A stretch of DNA of 64,000 bases from Butyricicoccus sp. OM04-18BH (GTDB taxonomy: Bacteria; Bacillota; Clostridia; Oscillospirales; Butyricicoccaceae), in the NCBI RefSeq assembly GCF_003481705.1, contig NZ_QULN01000001.1, positions 124,001 through 188,000 of the forward strand. The letters are read 5' to 3'. Positions 56,281-64,000 of this stretch are shown here, piece after piece. A program made the position numbers and the translations under genes. The notes beneath the pieces are model-generated. The model saw only the letters and a program-made list of their open reading frames with translations. It was not told the DNA's origin and searched no databases. How positions within the stretch are numbered: position 1 is the stretch's first letter; the number at the start of each line of letters is the position of its first letter.

Positions 56281-56607
56281 ATGAATGAAGAATTAACTCT
56301 CGAAAAGCTGGCAGATCTGGCAGTCCATTACCCGGAGTACCTGATTGATGCGGCGGCAGAACACTTTAACGGTGATGAATGTAAACTGGAGGCTATCGCG
56401 GTTGTGGTCAGTGGACTTAACGATCTGTATATGCCGAGTTCCACACTGCTCTTTATTCGGGTGCTTTCCAAAATGCTTGATATGGAAGTTGAACTTCCGG
56501 CTGAACTGATGGACGACCCGTATCTCTGCGCATGGTTTATGCGTGAATTCGCCTATTGGCTGCTTCGGTATGTGGATGACTACTGCAAACTGTCGCAGGA
56601 TGAGTGA
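56281..56607 (+). CDS. Small acidic hypothetical protein of the mobile element
   Basis: I do not recognise this 108-residue protein. It is helical and acidic (LTLEKLADLAVHYPEYLIDAAAEHF, LPAELMDDPYLCAWFMREFAYWLL) with no signal peptide. AAAGGAGG stands eight bases before the ATG. It is the first gene of the element, followed by parA, and its stop codon lies in a TGAGCGC/GCGCTCA hairpin. Its position suggests a regulator or partition accessory, but nothing proves it. Confidence 0.75.
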   Translation: MNEELTLEKLADLAVHYPEYLIDAAAEHFNGDECKLEAIAVVVSGLNDLYMPSSTLLFIRVLSKMLDMEVELPAELMDDPYLCAWFMREFAYWLLRYVDDYCKLSQDE

Positions 56608-56650
56608 GCGCCTGGGCGCTCACATACATAGCTGCCTGATTCAGACAGCT
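56605..56650 (+). repeat. Hairpin-ACATACAT-hairpin junction, copy before parA
   Basis: TGAGCGC/GCGCTCA hairpin, then CACATACATA, then GCTG.CTGA/TCAG.CAGC hairpin, then the parA ribosome-binding site. The same arrangement recurs at 61941-62000 and partly at 62206 and 63064. Confidence 0.6.
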
Positions 56651-56675
56651 TAAAATGAGAAAGGAGGAAACCAAT

Positions 56676-57503
56676 ATGGAACAATGCAGAGTAATCGCAA
56701 TTACCAATCAGAAAGGCGGCGTTGGAAAGACCACCACAACGGTGAATCTGGGTGTCGGCCTGGCGAAACAGGGAAAGCGAGTGCTGCTGATTGATGCAGA
56801 CCCGCAAGGCAGTTTAACAATCAGCCTTGGAGAGCGTAATCCGGATCAGCTGAGCGAAACACTCTCTGATGTAATGGAATGCATCATCAACGATAAGTCG
56901 TTACCGGAAAACTTCGGGTTATTGAGAAGTTCGGAGGGCGTTGACCTGATGCCTGCGAATATCGAACTGTCCGGTACAGAAGTCGGCTTGTTCAATGTGA
57001 TGAGCCGAGAGTATGTGCTGAAAAGCTACATTGATTCGGTCAGCAAAAACTATGACTATATCCTGATTGACTGTATGCCGTCACTCGGCATGATGACCAT
57101 CAATGCGCTGGCAGCGGCTGACCGGGTGATTATCCCGTCGCAGCCGAGTTTTCTGTCAACGAAAGGTCTGAATCAGCTGATGCACTCGGTTGCCAAGGTC
57201 AAACGCCAGATCAATCCACGTCTGAACATCGATGGCATTCTATTGACGATGGTGGATAACCGAACTAACAACGCAAAAGCCATTTCTACGGCGTTGAGAG
57301 CCGCTGTAAGCGATCGAGTCCGCGTCTTTGATACGCAGATCCCCTTTTCTGTTCGTGCCGCTGAGAGCGCCCAGGAAGGGCAAAGCATCTTTGCCTATGA
57401 TAAGGGCGGAAAGGTTGCGGCTGCGTATGAGGCGGTGACGAAGGAGGTGTTGGAGCATGAGTCGAAAGAAAGACATCGATCTCGATCTGACGGGGTTCGC
57501 TGA
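56676..57503 (+). CDS. parA: ParA-family partition ATPase
   Basis: The 275-residue ATPase has the deviant Walker A KGGVGKTTTTVNL, the LLIDADPQGSLT motif and DYILIDCMPSLGMMT. With ParB it partitions or maintains the element when it is circular. AAAGGAGG precedes the ATG. Its last 47 bases overlap the parB start. Codon use is more AT-rich than lysS upstream. Confidence 0.93.
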   Translation: MEQCRVIAITNQKGGVGKTTTTVNLGVGLAKQGKRVLLIDADPQGSLTISLGERNPDQLSETLSDVMECIINDKSLPENFGLLRSSEGVDLMPANIELSGTEVGLFNVMSREYVLKSYIDSVSKNYDYILIDCMPSLGMMTINALAAADRVIIPSQPSFLSTKGLNQLMHSVAKVKRQINPRLNIDGILLTMVDNRTNNAKAISTALRAAVSDRVRVFDTQIPFSVRAAESAQEGQSIFAYDKGGKVAAAYEAVTKEVLEHESKERHRSRSDGVR

Positions 57504-58395
57504 ACTGTTTATGAATGATGAGGGGCGCGCAGAAAGTCGCTTGCCGCGTATCTATGATATTCCCTTATCTGAGATTGACGATTTCCCGAACCACCCATTC
57601 AAAGTCAAAATGGACGAGGACATGAACCAGCTTGTGCAGAGCGTGAAAGAGCGCGGTATTATCACGCCGGTTACGCTTCGTCAGAAAGAAGATGGCCGGT
57701 ATGAGATCGTGTCAGGGCATCGACGGCGAAAGGCTTGTGAACTGGCAGGACTGGAGCGCGTTCCCGCAGAAATCAAGGAGTTGTCCAGAGATGAAGCAAT
57801 CATTCTGATGGTGGAATCCAATTTGCAGCGCTCAATCATTCTTCCGAGTGAAAAGGCGTTCAGCTACAAGATGCGTCTGGAGGCGATGAAGCGACAGGGT
57901 CAGAGAACGGATTTAACTTCGACACCAGTGGTGTCAAAGTCGCGTAGTAATGAAGAACTTGCTGAACAGATAGGAGAAAGCAGAGAACAAGTCAGACGCT
58001 ATATCCGCTTGACAGAACTCATTCCTGAGCTTCTGGATATGGTTGATGAGAACAAGATTGCGTTTCGTCCTGCGGTGGAGCTTTCCTATCTGACGGAAAC
58101 GGAACAGCACAATCTTCTGAACAGCATCAGCTACAATGATGCCACGCCATCACTCCCGCAGGCCATTCGGCTCAAAGAGTTCTCCAAAGCTGGAAAGCTG
58201 AGTGCGGAGGTCATCGAAGCGATTCTTGGTGAGGAAAAGCCAAACCAGAAAGAGAAAATCAGTTTCAAGGCAGAACGGCTGCGTCCGTATATTCCCTCGA
58301 CAGTGCCGCTGGAAAAGACCGAGGATTATATCATCAAGGCGCTGGAATATTATCAGCGTGCAAGGGAGCGGCAGAAAAGGGAACAAGCAAGATAA
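57457..58395 (+). CDS. parB: ParB/Spo0J-like partition protein
   Basis: The 312-residue protein has the ParB N-domain with IPLSEIDDFPNHPFKVKMDEDMNQLVQSVKERGIITPV and the CTPase box GHRRRKACELAG, an HTH (SNEELAEQIGESREQVRRYIRLTELIPELLDMVD) and a C-terminal helical region. It binds centromere-like sites of the element. GGAGG stands before the ATG inside parA, so translation is coupled. Confidence 0.93.
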   Translation: MSRKKDIDLDLTGFAELFMNDEGRAESRLPRIYDIPLSEIDDFPNHPFKVKMDEDMNQLVQSVKERGIITPVTLRQKEDGRYEIVSGHRRRKACELAGLERVPAEIKELSRDEAIILMVESNLQRSIILPSEKAFSYKMRLEAMKRQGQRTDLTSTPVVSKSRSNEELAEQIGESREQVRRYIRLTELIPELLDMVDENKIAFRPAVELSYLTETEQHNLLNSISYNDATPSLPQAIRLKEFSKAGKLSAEVIEAILGEEKPNQKEKISFKAERLRPYIPSTVPLEKTEDYIIKALEYYQRARERQKREQAR

Positions 58396-58534
58396 CCTTC
58401 ATCATGGGGAAAGTATGCCCATTTGCGGTACAACTGTCCCCACTTCCCTGCTCTTTCATTCCCCCTCTCACACTCTCCCCTTTAGTAAACCATCTGTATT
58501 ACTACCTGAGAAGTAAGTATAGGGGCTGCAAAAT

Positions 58535-58625
58535 CGCGAAGGAGGTGGTTGCAATGTAGCTATGATTGGGCACAAGAAAACAGCGGCGGATTTTCCTCCA
58601 CAGCAAGGACTGTGGAGTTTTTTCA
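58535..58625 (+). promoter_or_regulatory. Leader of the SLH gene: start-stop codon pair, leader frame and terminator
   Basis: A strong GGAGG (58541-58545) is followed by ATG-TAG (58554-58559) and, two bases later, a second ATG opening a 35-codon frame that overlaps the SLH start. A terminator CTCCACAG/CTGTGGAG with six T (58596-58623) lies inside that frame. CCTCC at 58595-58599 can also pair with the upstream GGAGG, so two exclusive folds are possible. The region 58396-58534 shows no gene. Confidence 0.5.
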
Positions 58626-58658
58626 TGCCGCAAATCAAGACAAACGGAGGTATCTCAA

Positions 58659-61600
58659 ATGAAAGCTAGAACGAAAAAGTTCGGCACGAGAGCCGTTGCC
58701 ATGCTGCTTTCGGCAGTGACGGCATTTTCGCTGTTTCCTGTTTCGGCTGGTGCGGCACAGGTAAACAGCTATCACGATCCTGCGGAGCACTGGATGCAGG
58801 CTTCCGGTCGAACGAATGAGCTGGATGTCAATGCGGTTGTAACGCATGAAACCTTCAACTGTGGTGTATGCGGTAAGGCAACTTCTTTTCAGGCGTTCCG
58901 CATTCCGGAGTATACGAGGGACGGACAGACTGCTATGAACCGGAATGTGAAGTATTCGGACGGTACGATGGTCGGCGGCTCGGGTACGGGCACGATCCTG
59001 GATGGCGTTCCCGGTCAGAACGCGAGCTATACGGGTTATCACTGGACGAAAGCCGTGTGTGAGATCTGCGGTACGGTCAACAGCAACATGAGCATTAACG
59101 ATTATGGTTTCGGCAAGAACGTCTATTGGCTCTATGACTGTGACTCGAAATTCATGCAGGAACTGCCCGAACAGAAAAACTATGACTATGTGGACAGTAC
59201 CTATCACAAGGTCACAACGACCGGCGGTGAGTATTGCGCGTTCTGTTACGGCACGAATCACACCAAGAGCAGTGTTCTGGAACGGCATGACATGGAGAAA
59301 GAAATCCTTTCTCAGCCTGCCAATGGCCGGTTTGCCATCGTAGAGAAGTGCAAGGACTGCGACTACGCAAAATACGAGTATGTGGGTGCAAAGTCCGTTG
59401 TTGCCAGCTACTACGGTGTTGTGGACGGAGCACCGCACACCATCAGTGTGACAGACCTTTCTGATGCCGGTGTACGCACGGAAATCCGCTACGGCAACAG
59501 TGCAGACAGCTGCACAATGACCAGCGCGCCGAACTATACCGACAAGGGACAGTACGATGTGTATTATCAGATTACCTACACCTATCAGGGCGTAGAGATG
59601 ACCGAGAACGGTGTAGCAAACGTCTGGCTGCATGATGAAACCACTAAGGATGACGGTAAGTGCAGCTGCGGCTGCTCTGACCCGAACTGCGGCTGCGAGG
59701 ATAAAAACTGCGGCGGCAACTGCTGCACAGATAAAGGCTGCGGAGAAAAGCATCATTTCACGCTGCTGGATTCTGTAAAGGCCGGCTGCAAGACGCTAGG
59801 TTATGATCGTTATTTATGCACAGCCTGTGGAAAGATCGAAAAGCGCGATTATGTAGATTCTCTGGGTCATGTATGGCAGAGTGTAAAGATTCGCGAAGCC
59901 ACCTGCGAAGCAGACGGCAAGCAGCTGGAGCTGTGCTCCCGCTGTGGTGAAATGAAAGAAACGGCAACGCCCAAGGGTGAGCACAAGTTTGAAACCCATT
60001 CGGTTGCGGCTACCTGCACCAATCCCGGCTATACCGTTCGTGAGTGCTCGATTTGCGGAGAGCGGCACATCGAAGATATTACTGCGACTCTGGCACACAA
60101 GTACGAAGACCATGTGATTCCCGCCACCTGTGAATATGGCGGCAAGACCATTCATCGCTGCGATGGCTGCGGCAGTGCATTCGTAACAGATTATACGGAA
60201 CCGCTCGGCCATAGCTGGGACAAGGGTACTCTGGTGACGAATGCAACCTGCACCGGTGAGGGCGTGATGGAATATCACTGCGTTCGCTGCGGTGAGCACA
60301 AAATCGAGGGAAATGCTGCTGCCGGTCATGTTCCCGGTTCTGCGGCTACCTGTACGGAGCCTCAGCTTTGTACAAAATGCGGTGCGGTTCTGAATAAGGC
60401 ACTGGGCCATGACTATAAGACCGAAATCACTAAGCCGACTTGCACGGAGATGGGTTACACCATGATGACCTGTACTCGCTGCGGCGATTCCAGCAAGACC
60501 GATTATACCAAGGCAACCGGTCACAAGCCGGGTGACTGGATCATCGATAAGCAGCCTACTGCGGACTCCGAAGGCAGCAAGCACAAGGAGTGTACTGAGT
60601 GCGGCGAAAAGCTGGATACGCAGCCGATCGAGAAAATCTACAACAGCGGTATGACTGACAGCAAGGGCCAGGCTGTTGTGGGCGGTTATCTGGTGACGGT
60701 AACGGATACGGAGGATAAAACGCCTGTTTCCAATGCGTCCGTGGTGCTGAACAAGGACAACAGCATTTCCATCCGTCTGCCGAACAGCAGACTGCTGGAC
60801 TATGATGATCAGACCACTGTTCTGGTACAGCTGGTAAAGGATAAGAGCGCCGTTCAGGGTATGCGTATCGCTGTGACCGACAAGAATGATAACTATGCAG
60901 CAGATCAGACCGACAAGGCCGGTCAGATTACGGTTCCCATTGGAAACGGAAAGACCAACGAGGATGGCAAGATTACGGAGGGTTACGAAGATGCAGATCG
61001 TGACCGCTGGACGCTGACGATCAAGGTGGTTCACACTGACACCGGACGTCCGATTCAGGGTTCTGAGGTGTCCATTGGCAAGACCGGCAATATTACGGTT
61101 GAACTGCCCAAGGGCGTTGATATGGACAACAAACATCAGGTGACGGTGATTGTAACCGACCCGCAGAAGGTGCCGCAGAAGAATATCAATGTGATTGTGA
61201 AGAACGATCTGGGTGACAAGGCCACCGGCAAGACTGATAAGAACGGTGAGGTTACGGTTCCCGAAGTCGAGAGAACGGAACATCACAGCGCTTATGTCGT
61301 TGGCTATACGGACGGTACGTTCGGACCGGAACGCAACATGACCCGAAGCGAAGCAGCGGCGATTTTTGCACGACTGCTGGCAGATAAGAATGGGGACAAC
61401 ATTTCCCCTGTGGCAAAGACCAAGTTCAGTGATGTGCCTGCGTATGCGTGGTACAGCGGCTATGTGAAATACCTGAACAACAACGGTGTGACCTATGGCC
61501 ACAGCAAGACTATTTTTGCGCCGGACGAGCAGATTACCCGTGCCGAGTTTACAACTATGGCGGTCCGCTTCTTTGATGTGTACGGCGATGGTGATGCTGA

Positions 61601-61928
61601 AATCATGGAGCAGTTCAAGAGCTTTGATGATGTGAGCGACGGCTACTGGGCGGCAGAGTATATCAAGGCCGCTGCAAAGCATGGCTGGATCACCGGCTAT
61701 GGGGACGGTTCGTTCCGCGCTGACCGTCAGATTACTCGCGCAGAGGTCATGACGATTGTGAACCGACTGCTTGGCCGTGCGGCTGATCTGGAGTATGTCA
61801 GCGATAATCTGAGGAAGCTGAACACCTTCCCCGATGTAAGCCGCCGTTACTGGGCGTACAGCGATATTCTGGAAGCAGCAAACGCACACAATGCCATTCT
61901 GGGCACTGAGGAAAGCTGGTACAAGTAA
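58659..61928 (+). CDS. Large SLH-domain surface protein with Cys-pair repeats
   Basis: The 1089-residue exported protein starts with a signal peptide (AVAMLLSAVTAFSLFPVSAGAA). Residues about 50-330 hold CxxC pairs (CGVCG, CEICG, CAFCYG, CKDCD); 334-360 is a Cys knot-like cluster (CSCGCSDPNCGCEDKNCGG); 370-660 has about six repeats of type ATC..G...C..CG...GH; then two Ig/SpaA-like modules; and at 875-1089 three S-layer homology motifs (YTDGTFGPERNMTRSEAAAI, FAPDEQITRAEF, GDGSFRADRQITRAEV) that anchor it to wall polymers. It probably displays an adhesin-like, metal-binding or disulfide-rich surface on cells that carry the element. ACGGAGG precedes the ATG. Confidence 0.92.
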   Translation: MKARTKKFGTRAVAMLLSAVTAFSLFPVSAGAAQVNSYHDPAEHWMQASGRTNELDVNAVVTHETFNCGVCGKATSFQAFRIPEYTRDGQTAMNRNVKYSDGTMVGGSGTGTILDGVPGQNASYTGYHWTKAVCEICGTVNSNMSINDYGFGKNVYWLYDCDSKFMQELPEQKNYDYVDSTYHKVTTTGGEYCAFCYGTNHTKSSVLERHDMEKEILSQPANGRFAIVEKCKDCDYAKYEYVGAKSVVASYYGVVDGAPHTISVTDLSDAGVRTEIRYGNSADSCTMTSAPNYTDKGQYDVYYQITYTYQGVEMTENGVANVWLHDETTKDDGKCSCGCSDPNCGCEDKNCGGNCCTDKGCGEKHHFTLLDSVKAGCKTLGYDRYLCTACGKIEKRDYVDSLGHVWQSVKIREATCEADGKQLELCSRCGEMKETATPKGEHKFETHSVAATCTNPGYTVRECSICGERHIEDITATLAHKYEDHVIPATCEYGGKTIHRCDGCGSAFVTDYTEPLGHSWDKGTLVTNATCTGEGVMEYHCVRCGEHKIEGNAAAGHVPGSAATCTEPQLCTKCGAVLNKALGHDYKTEITKPTCTEMGYTMMTCTRCGDSSKTDYTKATGHKPGDWIIDKQPTADSEGSKHKECTECGEKLDTQPIEKIYNSGMTDSKGQAVVGGYLVTVTDTEDKTPVSNASVVLNKDNSISIRLPNSRLLDYDDQTTVLVQLVKDKSAVQGMRIAVTDKNDNYAADQTDKAGQITVPIGNGKTNEDGKITEGYEDADRDRWTLTIKVVHTDTGRPIQGSEVSIGKTGNITVELPKGVDMDNKHQVTVIVTDPQKVPQKNINVIVKNDLGDKATGKTDKNGEVTVPEVERTEHHSAYVVGYTDGTFGPERNMTRSEAAAIFARLLADKNGDNISPVAKTKFSDVPAYAWYSGYVKYLNNNGVTYGHSKTIFAPDEQITRAEFTTMAVRFFDVYGDGDAEIMEQFKSFDDVSDGYWAAEYIKAAAKHGWITGYGDGSFRADRQITRAEVMTIVNRLLGRAADLEYVSDNLRKLNTFPDVSRRYWAYSDILEAANAHNAILGTEESWYK

Positions 61929-61940
61929 GGCTTTCCAGTG

Positions 61941-62000
61941 GTCTGTCAATCGACAGGCCACATACATACCGTTTGCATATTTGCAAACACTTCTTACGGC
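61941..62000 (+). repeat. Hairpin-ACATACAT-hairpin junction, copy after the SLH gene
   Basis: GG.CTGTC/GACAG.CC hairpin, ACATACATAC, then GTTTGC/GCAAAC hairpin, before the ribosome-binding site of the next small gene. Confidence 0.6.
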
Positions 62001-62036
62001 ATATATGATGAAGTCAAGAGAAAGGAGTGCTTGCAA

Positions 62037-62186
62037 ATGTTCAAACGAGAGAATACAGTTCAGCTGGAAATCACATATAAGGAATTGCAGATGCTCCGGA
62101 GATATCTGCTCATCTGGAGAAATAAGCTGCTGGCGCAGGGACATATTACCGATCCGGTTGATGAACTGCTGGTCAAACTGGGCTGA
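62037..62186 (+). CDS. 49-residue hypothetical protein of the mobile element
   Basis: The product MFKRENTVQLEITYKELQML... is helical and has an amphipathic middle (RRYLLIWRNKLLAQG). AAAGGAG stands at good spacing before the ATG. I know no family for it. The following gap has the ACATACAT word and a hairpin, as before other genes of the element. Confidence 0.7.
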   Translation: MFKRENTVQLEITYKELQMLRRYLLIWRNKLLAQGHITDPVDELLVKLG

Positions 62187-62205
62187 AAAGCGAATAGACT
62201 TACAT

Positions 62206-62236
62206 ACATCGGCTGTTGCTGTGCAATGGCCGATGT
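62206..62236 (+). repeat. ACATACAT-hairpin junction before the 26-residue gene
   Basis: ACATACAT followed by CATCGGC/GCCGATG with inner TTGC/GCAA pairing; the upstream hairpin is weak here. Confidence 0.5.
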
Positions 62237-62262
62237 TCTTTTATCCAGGAGGAGGGTTGAAA

Positions 62263-62343
62263 ATGAGAAAGCGTGTAATCTGCGGCACAGCGGCAGCAGC
62301 GACTGTCATTGGTGTATTGCTTTGGCGCTGGTGGCGAAAGTAG
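62263..62343 (+). CDS. 26-residue single-helix membrane peptide
   Basis: The peptide starts MRKRVICGTAAAATVIGVLL and ends WRWWRK: a basic N-terminus, one hydrophobic helix and a Trp/Arg tail, typical of small inner-leaflet membrane peptides. AGGAGGG stands eight bases before the ATG, a terminator follows the stop, and gene order is tight, so the frame is likely real despite its size. A toxin-like or membrane-regulatory role is conceivable but unproven. Confidence 0.6.
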   Translation: MRKRVICGTAAAATVIGVLLWRWWRK

Positions 62344-62345
62344 AA

Positions 62346-62378
62346 CAACACCCTGTCCATTATGGACAGGGTGTTGTC
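62346..62378. terminator. Bidirectional terminator between convergent genes
   Basis: AACACCCTGTCC/GGACAGGGTGTT, 12 perfect pairs with a short ATTAT loop; U-runs are short. Confidence 0.7.
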
Positions 62379-62385
62379 ATGAGAA

Positions 62386-62997
62386 TTACTTGATCCAGAC
62401 AGAGGCGGGGTCGAAGTTGCTGAATGTGCAGCCGGATTGTGCAAAGGCAGTGCCGAGATTATAAGAACCAAAGCTGAAATACATGGTGATTTCGGAGCCG
62501 AGGAGGTCAGACTGAGCCTTCAAAGCCATTTGTTCTGCCTGCGCCTTCAGATCAGCGGCATTCATTGACTTCCACCAGCTTTTGAATTTGTCCATGGAAA
62601 GCGGGCCGGAATAAACGGCAGTGAAGATATGCTCATTACCGTATCGGGTGACCGGCTTTTCCGTGACCGTCCACTGAGAGGAAAAACTGCCAGTTTGATT
62701 AGCGGCCTGTGCAGCACCGTCAACAGTAGCCATGTTTTTGGCCGAATCATAACCGACGGTCAGACCATATGCTTCAGCCAGCGCACGAACCGGTGCATAG
62801 GTCGTGCTGTTGTAAGTGAAAACAAGAGCATCACGACCCTGTGCATCTTTAGGCTGAAAAACCTCGCCGTTGACCATGACCTGTGCCGGCTGGACGTTGA
62901 GGGTGATAAGACCGCCGGCTGCAAAGGCGGAAACTGTTGCAGAACTGATCAGCAGAGCCGCCAATGCACCGGACAGAAAGTATGTAATTCGTTTCAT
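62386..62997 (-). CDS. Secreted protein with copper amine oxidase N-terminal-like domain
   Basis: The 203-residue protein has a signal peptide (MKRITYFLSGALAALLISSA) and a Cu_amine_oxidN1-like domain (LNVQPAQVMVNGEVFQPKDA...FTYNSTTYAPVRALAEAYGLTVGYDSAKNMATVDG), a wall- or glycan-binding module found in many Firmicute exported proteins, followed by an unassigned C-terminal part. It is on the opposite strand to the rest of the element and has its own promoter. CGGAGG precedes the ATG. Confidence 0.85.
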   Translation of the reverse strand: MKRITYFLSGALAALLISSATVSAFAAGGLITLNVQPAQVMVNGEVFQPKDAQGRDALVFTYNSTTYAPVRALAEAYGLTVGYDSAKNMATVDGAAQAANQTGSFSSQWTVTEKPVTRYGNEHIFTAVYSGPLSMDKFKSWWKSMNAADLKAQAEQMALKAQSDLLGSEITMYFSFGSYNLGTAFAQSGCTFSNFDPASVWIK

Positions 62998-63028
62998 GGG
63001 AGTACCTCCGATTCATTTTGATGAATTT

Positions 63029-63057
63029 AGTATAAGGGCGAAACTGCACAAGCGCAA
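63029..63057 (-). promoter_or_regulatory. Promoter of the amine-oxidase-N-like gene
   Basis: TTGCGC-17 nt-TATACT on the minus strand, 32 nt before the start codon. Confidence 0.75.
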
Positions 63058-63117
63058 AGGTACGGCTACATACACTGCAAGCAGCGTATAAAATCACATA
63101 GATGAGGAGGAAAGACG

Positions 63118-63837
63118 ATGGATATTGAAGTAAGACCTGCCACAAAGACCGAGCAGATGTACTGCTATACGCAGTCTGACCAGATTATGGGACAGACCGG
63201 CTGTATCGGTCATTTGCGTGCAGATATGGGTGACAGCGGCGATCAGTTCTTTCATGACTGGACCAGTCATTGTGAGAGGCTTCTGACGCCCGAGTTTGAT
63301 GACGAGTTTAATCAGTTAATCAATCAGCTGAGAGAAGATGACGGTTTTCTGAAAAGCAGAGCGGCGGTATCAGCGTACTGTTACCGTCAGATCGACAGTG
63401 CGATTGACCTTGCGGGTCAGGATTTCGCGTTCCGTGCGGATACAAAGGATTATTCTTATCTTCTGCGGCTGAATCCACAGAAAGGAATGTATACGGTTTA
63501 CTGCTACTGCTACAAGAGAGAGTTTCTGGACCATCATTTGCATCAGGCAGAAAAAGGGATTCGCTTTATCACATCGGATTATACGGCGCTCTTTCGCCTG
63601 CCAGATGGCGGTAAAATTCGTATCCTGCGGCAAGACGGAACCCATATAGACAGGGTTTGCAGGTACATCGACGATTACCATGTAGAAATCGGCTCCAGCT
63701 GGGACTCGATATATCATATCTGCCAGTTTGCCGAACAGATGGAACGTTGCCATAACACGGTGCTGCCGCTGGATACGATGGAGAATACTACCCGAAATAC
63801 ACGCAGCCGCCCAAAGGATCGAGGTGATGCGCGATGA
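63118..63837 (+). CDS. Mobile-element hypothetical protein, 239 residues
   Basis: The soluble protein begins MDIEVRPATKTEQMYCYTQS and has no clear known domain; similar proteins, as I recall, accompany parA-parB and conjugation genes in Firmicute integrative elements. It has a repeated Cys/Tyr-rich middle (YTVYCYCYKREFLDHHLHQAEKGI). GAGGAGGAAA precedes the ATG, and a CTACATACAC-TGC-hairpin word lies 45 nt upstream. The stop overlaps the next start by four bases. Confidence 0.8.
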   Translation: MDIEVRPATKTEQMYCYTQSDQIMGQTGCIGHLRADMGDSGDQFFHDWTSHCERLLTPEFDDEFNQLINQLREDDGFLKSRAAVSAYCYRQIDSAIDLAGQDFAFRADTKDYSYLLRLNPQKGMYTVYCYCYKREFLDHHLHQAEKGIRFITSDYTALFRLPDGGKIRILRQDGTHIDRVCRYIDDYHVEIGSSWDSIYHICQFAEQMERCHNTVLPLDTMENTTRNTRSRPKDRGDAR

Positions 63838-64000
63838 CAGAGCCGAAATACCTGATTTGGAGCAATTACTCGTTGGATTACGAGGATTGGCGTGAGGACC
63901 TGGAGGCAGAGTATCCCGAACTTTCCGAACAGGAACGGGAGGAAAAGATGTATGAACGGAATAGCGAATATCTGGACGATGAACGCATGAATCTCGATAT
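63834..64000 (+). CDS. Mobile-element hypothetical protein, N-terminal part
   Basis: The first 55 residues, MTEPKYLIWSNYSLDYEDWR and on to EEKMYERNSEYLDDERMNLD, are of a type common in Tn1549-like conjugative elements, as far as I recall; function unknown. The start overlaps the previous stop as ATGA, with GAGGTG upstream. The window ends within the gene. Confidence 0.75.
   Translation, partial: MTEPKYLIWSNYSLDYEDWREDLEAEYPELSEQEREEKMYERNSEYLDDERMNLD

Noticed and set aside
59814..62144. A 776-codon frame opposite the SLH gene
   Set aside because: It has no recognisable domain, and the SLH motifs, signal peptide and ribosome-binding site on the plus strand are unambiguous.

Overview
The window is 64 kb of bacterial chromosome that looks like a GC-rich, gut-type Firmicute, probably of the Oscillospirales (Ruminococcaceae or Butyricicoccaceae). 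The grounds are the rnc-smc-ftsY and topA-trmFO-plsX blocks, an LCP wall ligase, a T-box leader, a LicT/RAT antitermination switch, SLH-type surface anchoring, and vegetative promoters close to TTGACA-17-TATAAT. The genus is inference. I see no rRNA, tRNA or CRISPR array.

Left part (1-29 kb, almost all on the minus strand): an acyltransferase-3 gene cut by the window edge, a divergent type II topoisomerase B subunit, rpsU, leuS, rsfS, an LCP protein, yqeK, nadD, yhbY, rdgB, rph, ftsY, smc, rnc, plsX, trmFO, topA, dprA, a SpoU methyltransferase and a Ktr/Trk potassium system. This is information processing, NAD and wall synthesis. The rnc-smc pair is split by a low-GC island carrying a tyrosine-recombinase remnant.

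Middle (27-46 kb): a tryptophan-type ABC importer behind a T-box leader with a UGG specifier; a Dabb-domain gene; a GlcNAc operon (IIA, HPr, IIBC, nagB, nagA) behind a promoter, RAT and terminator; and cutC-licT, whose LicT keeps all four PRD histidines and is the obvious RAT-binding partner. An EF-G-like GTPase follows, then apt with an NCS2 purine permease, a scar joining two gene fragments, a divergent pair of small genes, a strongly structured non-coding stretch and an FprA flavodiiron protein.

Right part (46-55.6 kb, plus strand): DUF4830, rsuA-like, a PucR-type regulator, ftsE-ftsX-M23 hydrolase-ctpA (division-linked wall hydrolysis and proteolysis), greA and lysS. From the lysS stop codon to the window end the base composition and gene content change to an integrative conjugative element: parA-parB, an SLH surface protein, a copper-amine-oxidase-N-like secreted protein and several small element proteins.

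The most interesting non-coding observations are: three copies of a 240-280 nt element built from consecutive hairpins whose arms vary while pairing is kept; small TA-bounded palindromes that supply stop codons to upstream genes; two candidate structured RNAs (2.5-2.75 kb minus strand and 44.6-45.04 kb plus strand); and a repeated hairpin-ACATACAT-hairpin arrangement between genes of the mobile element.
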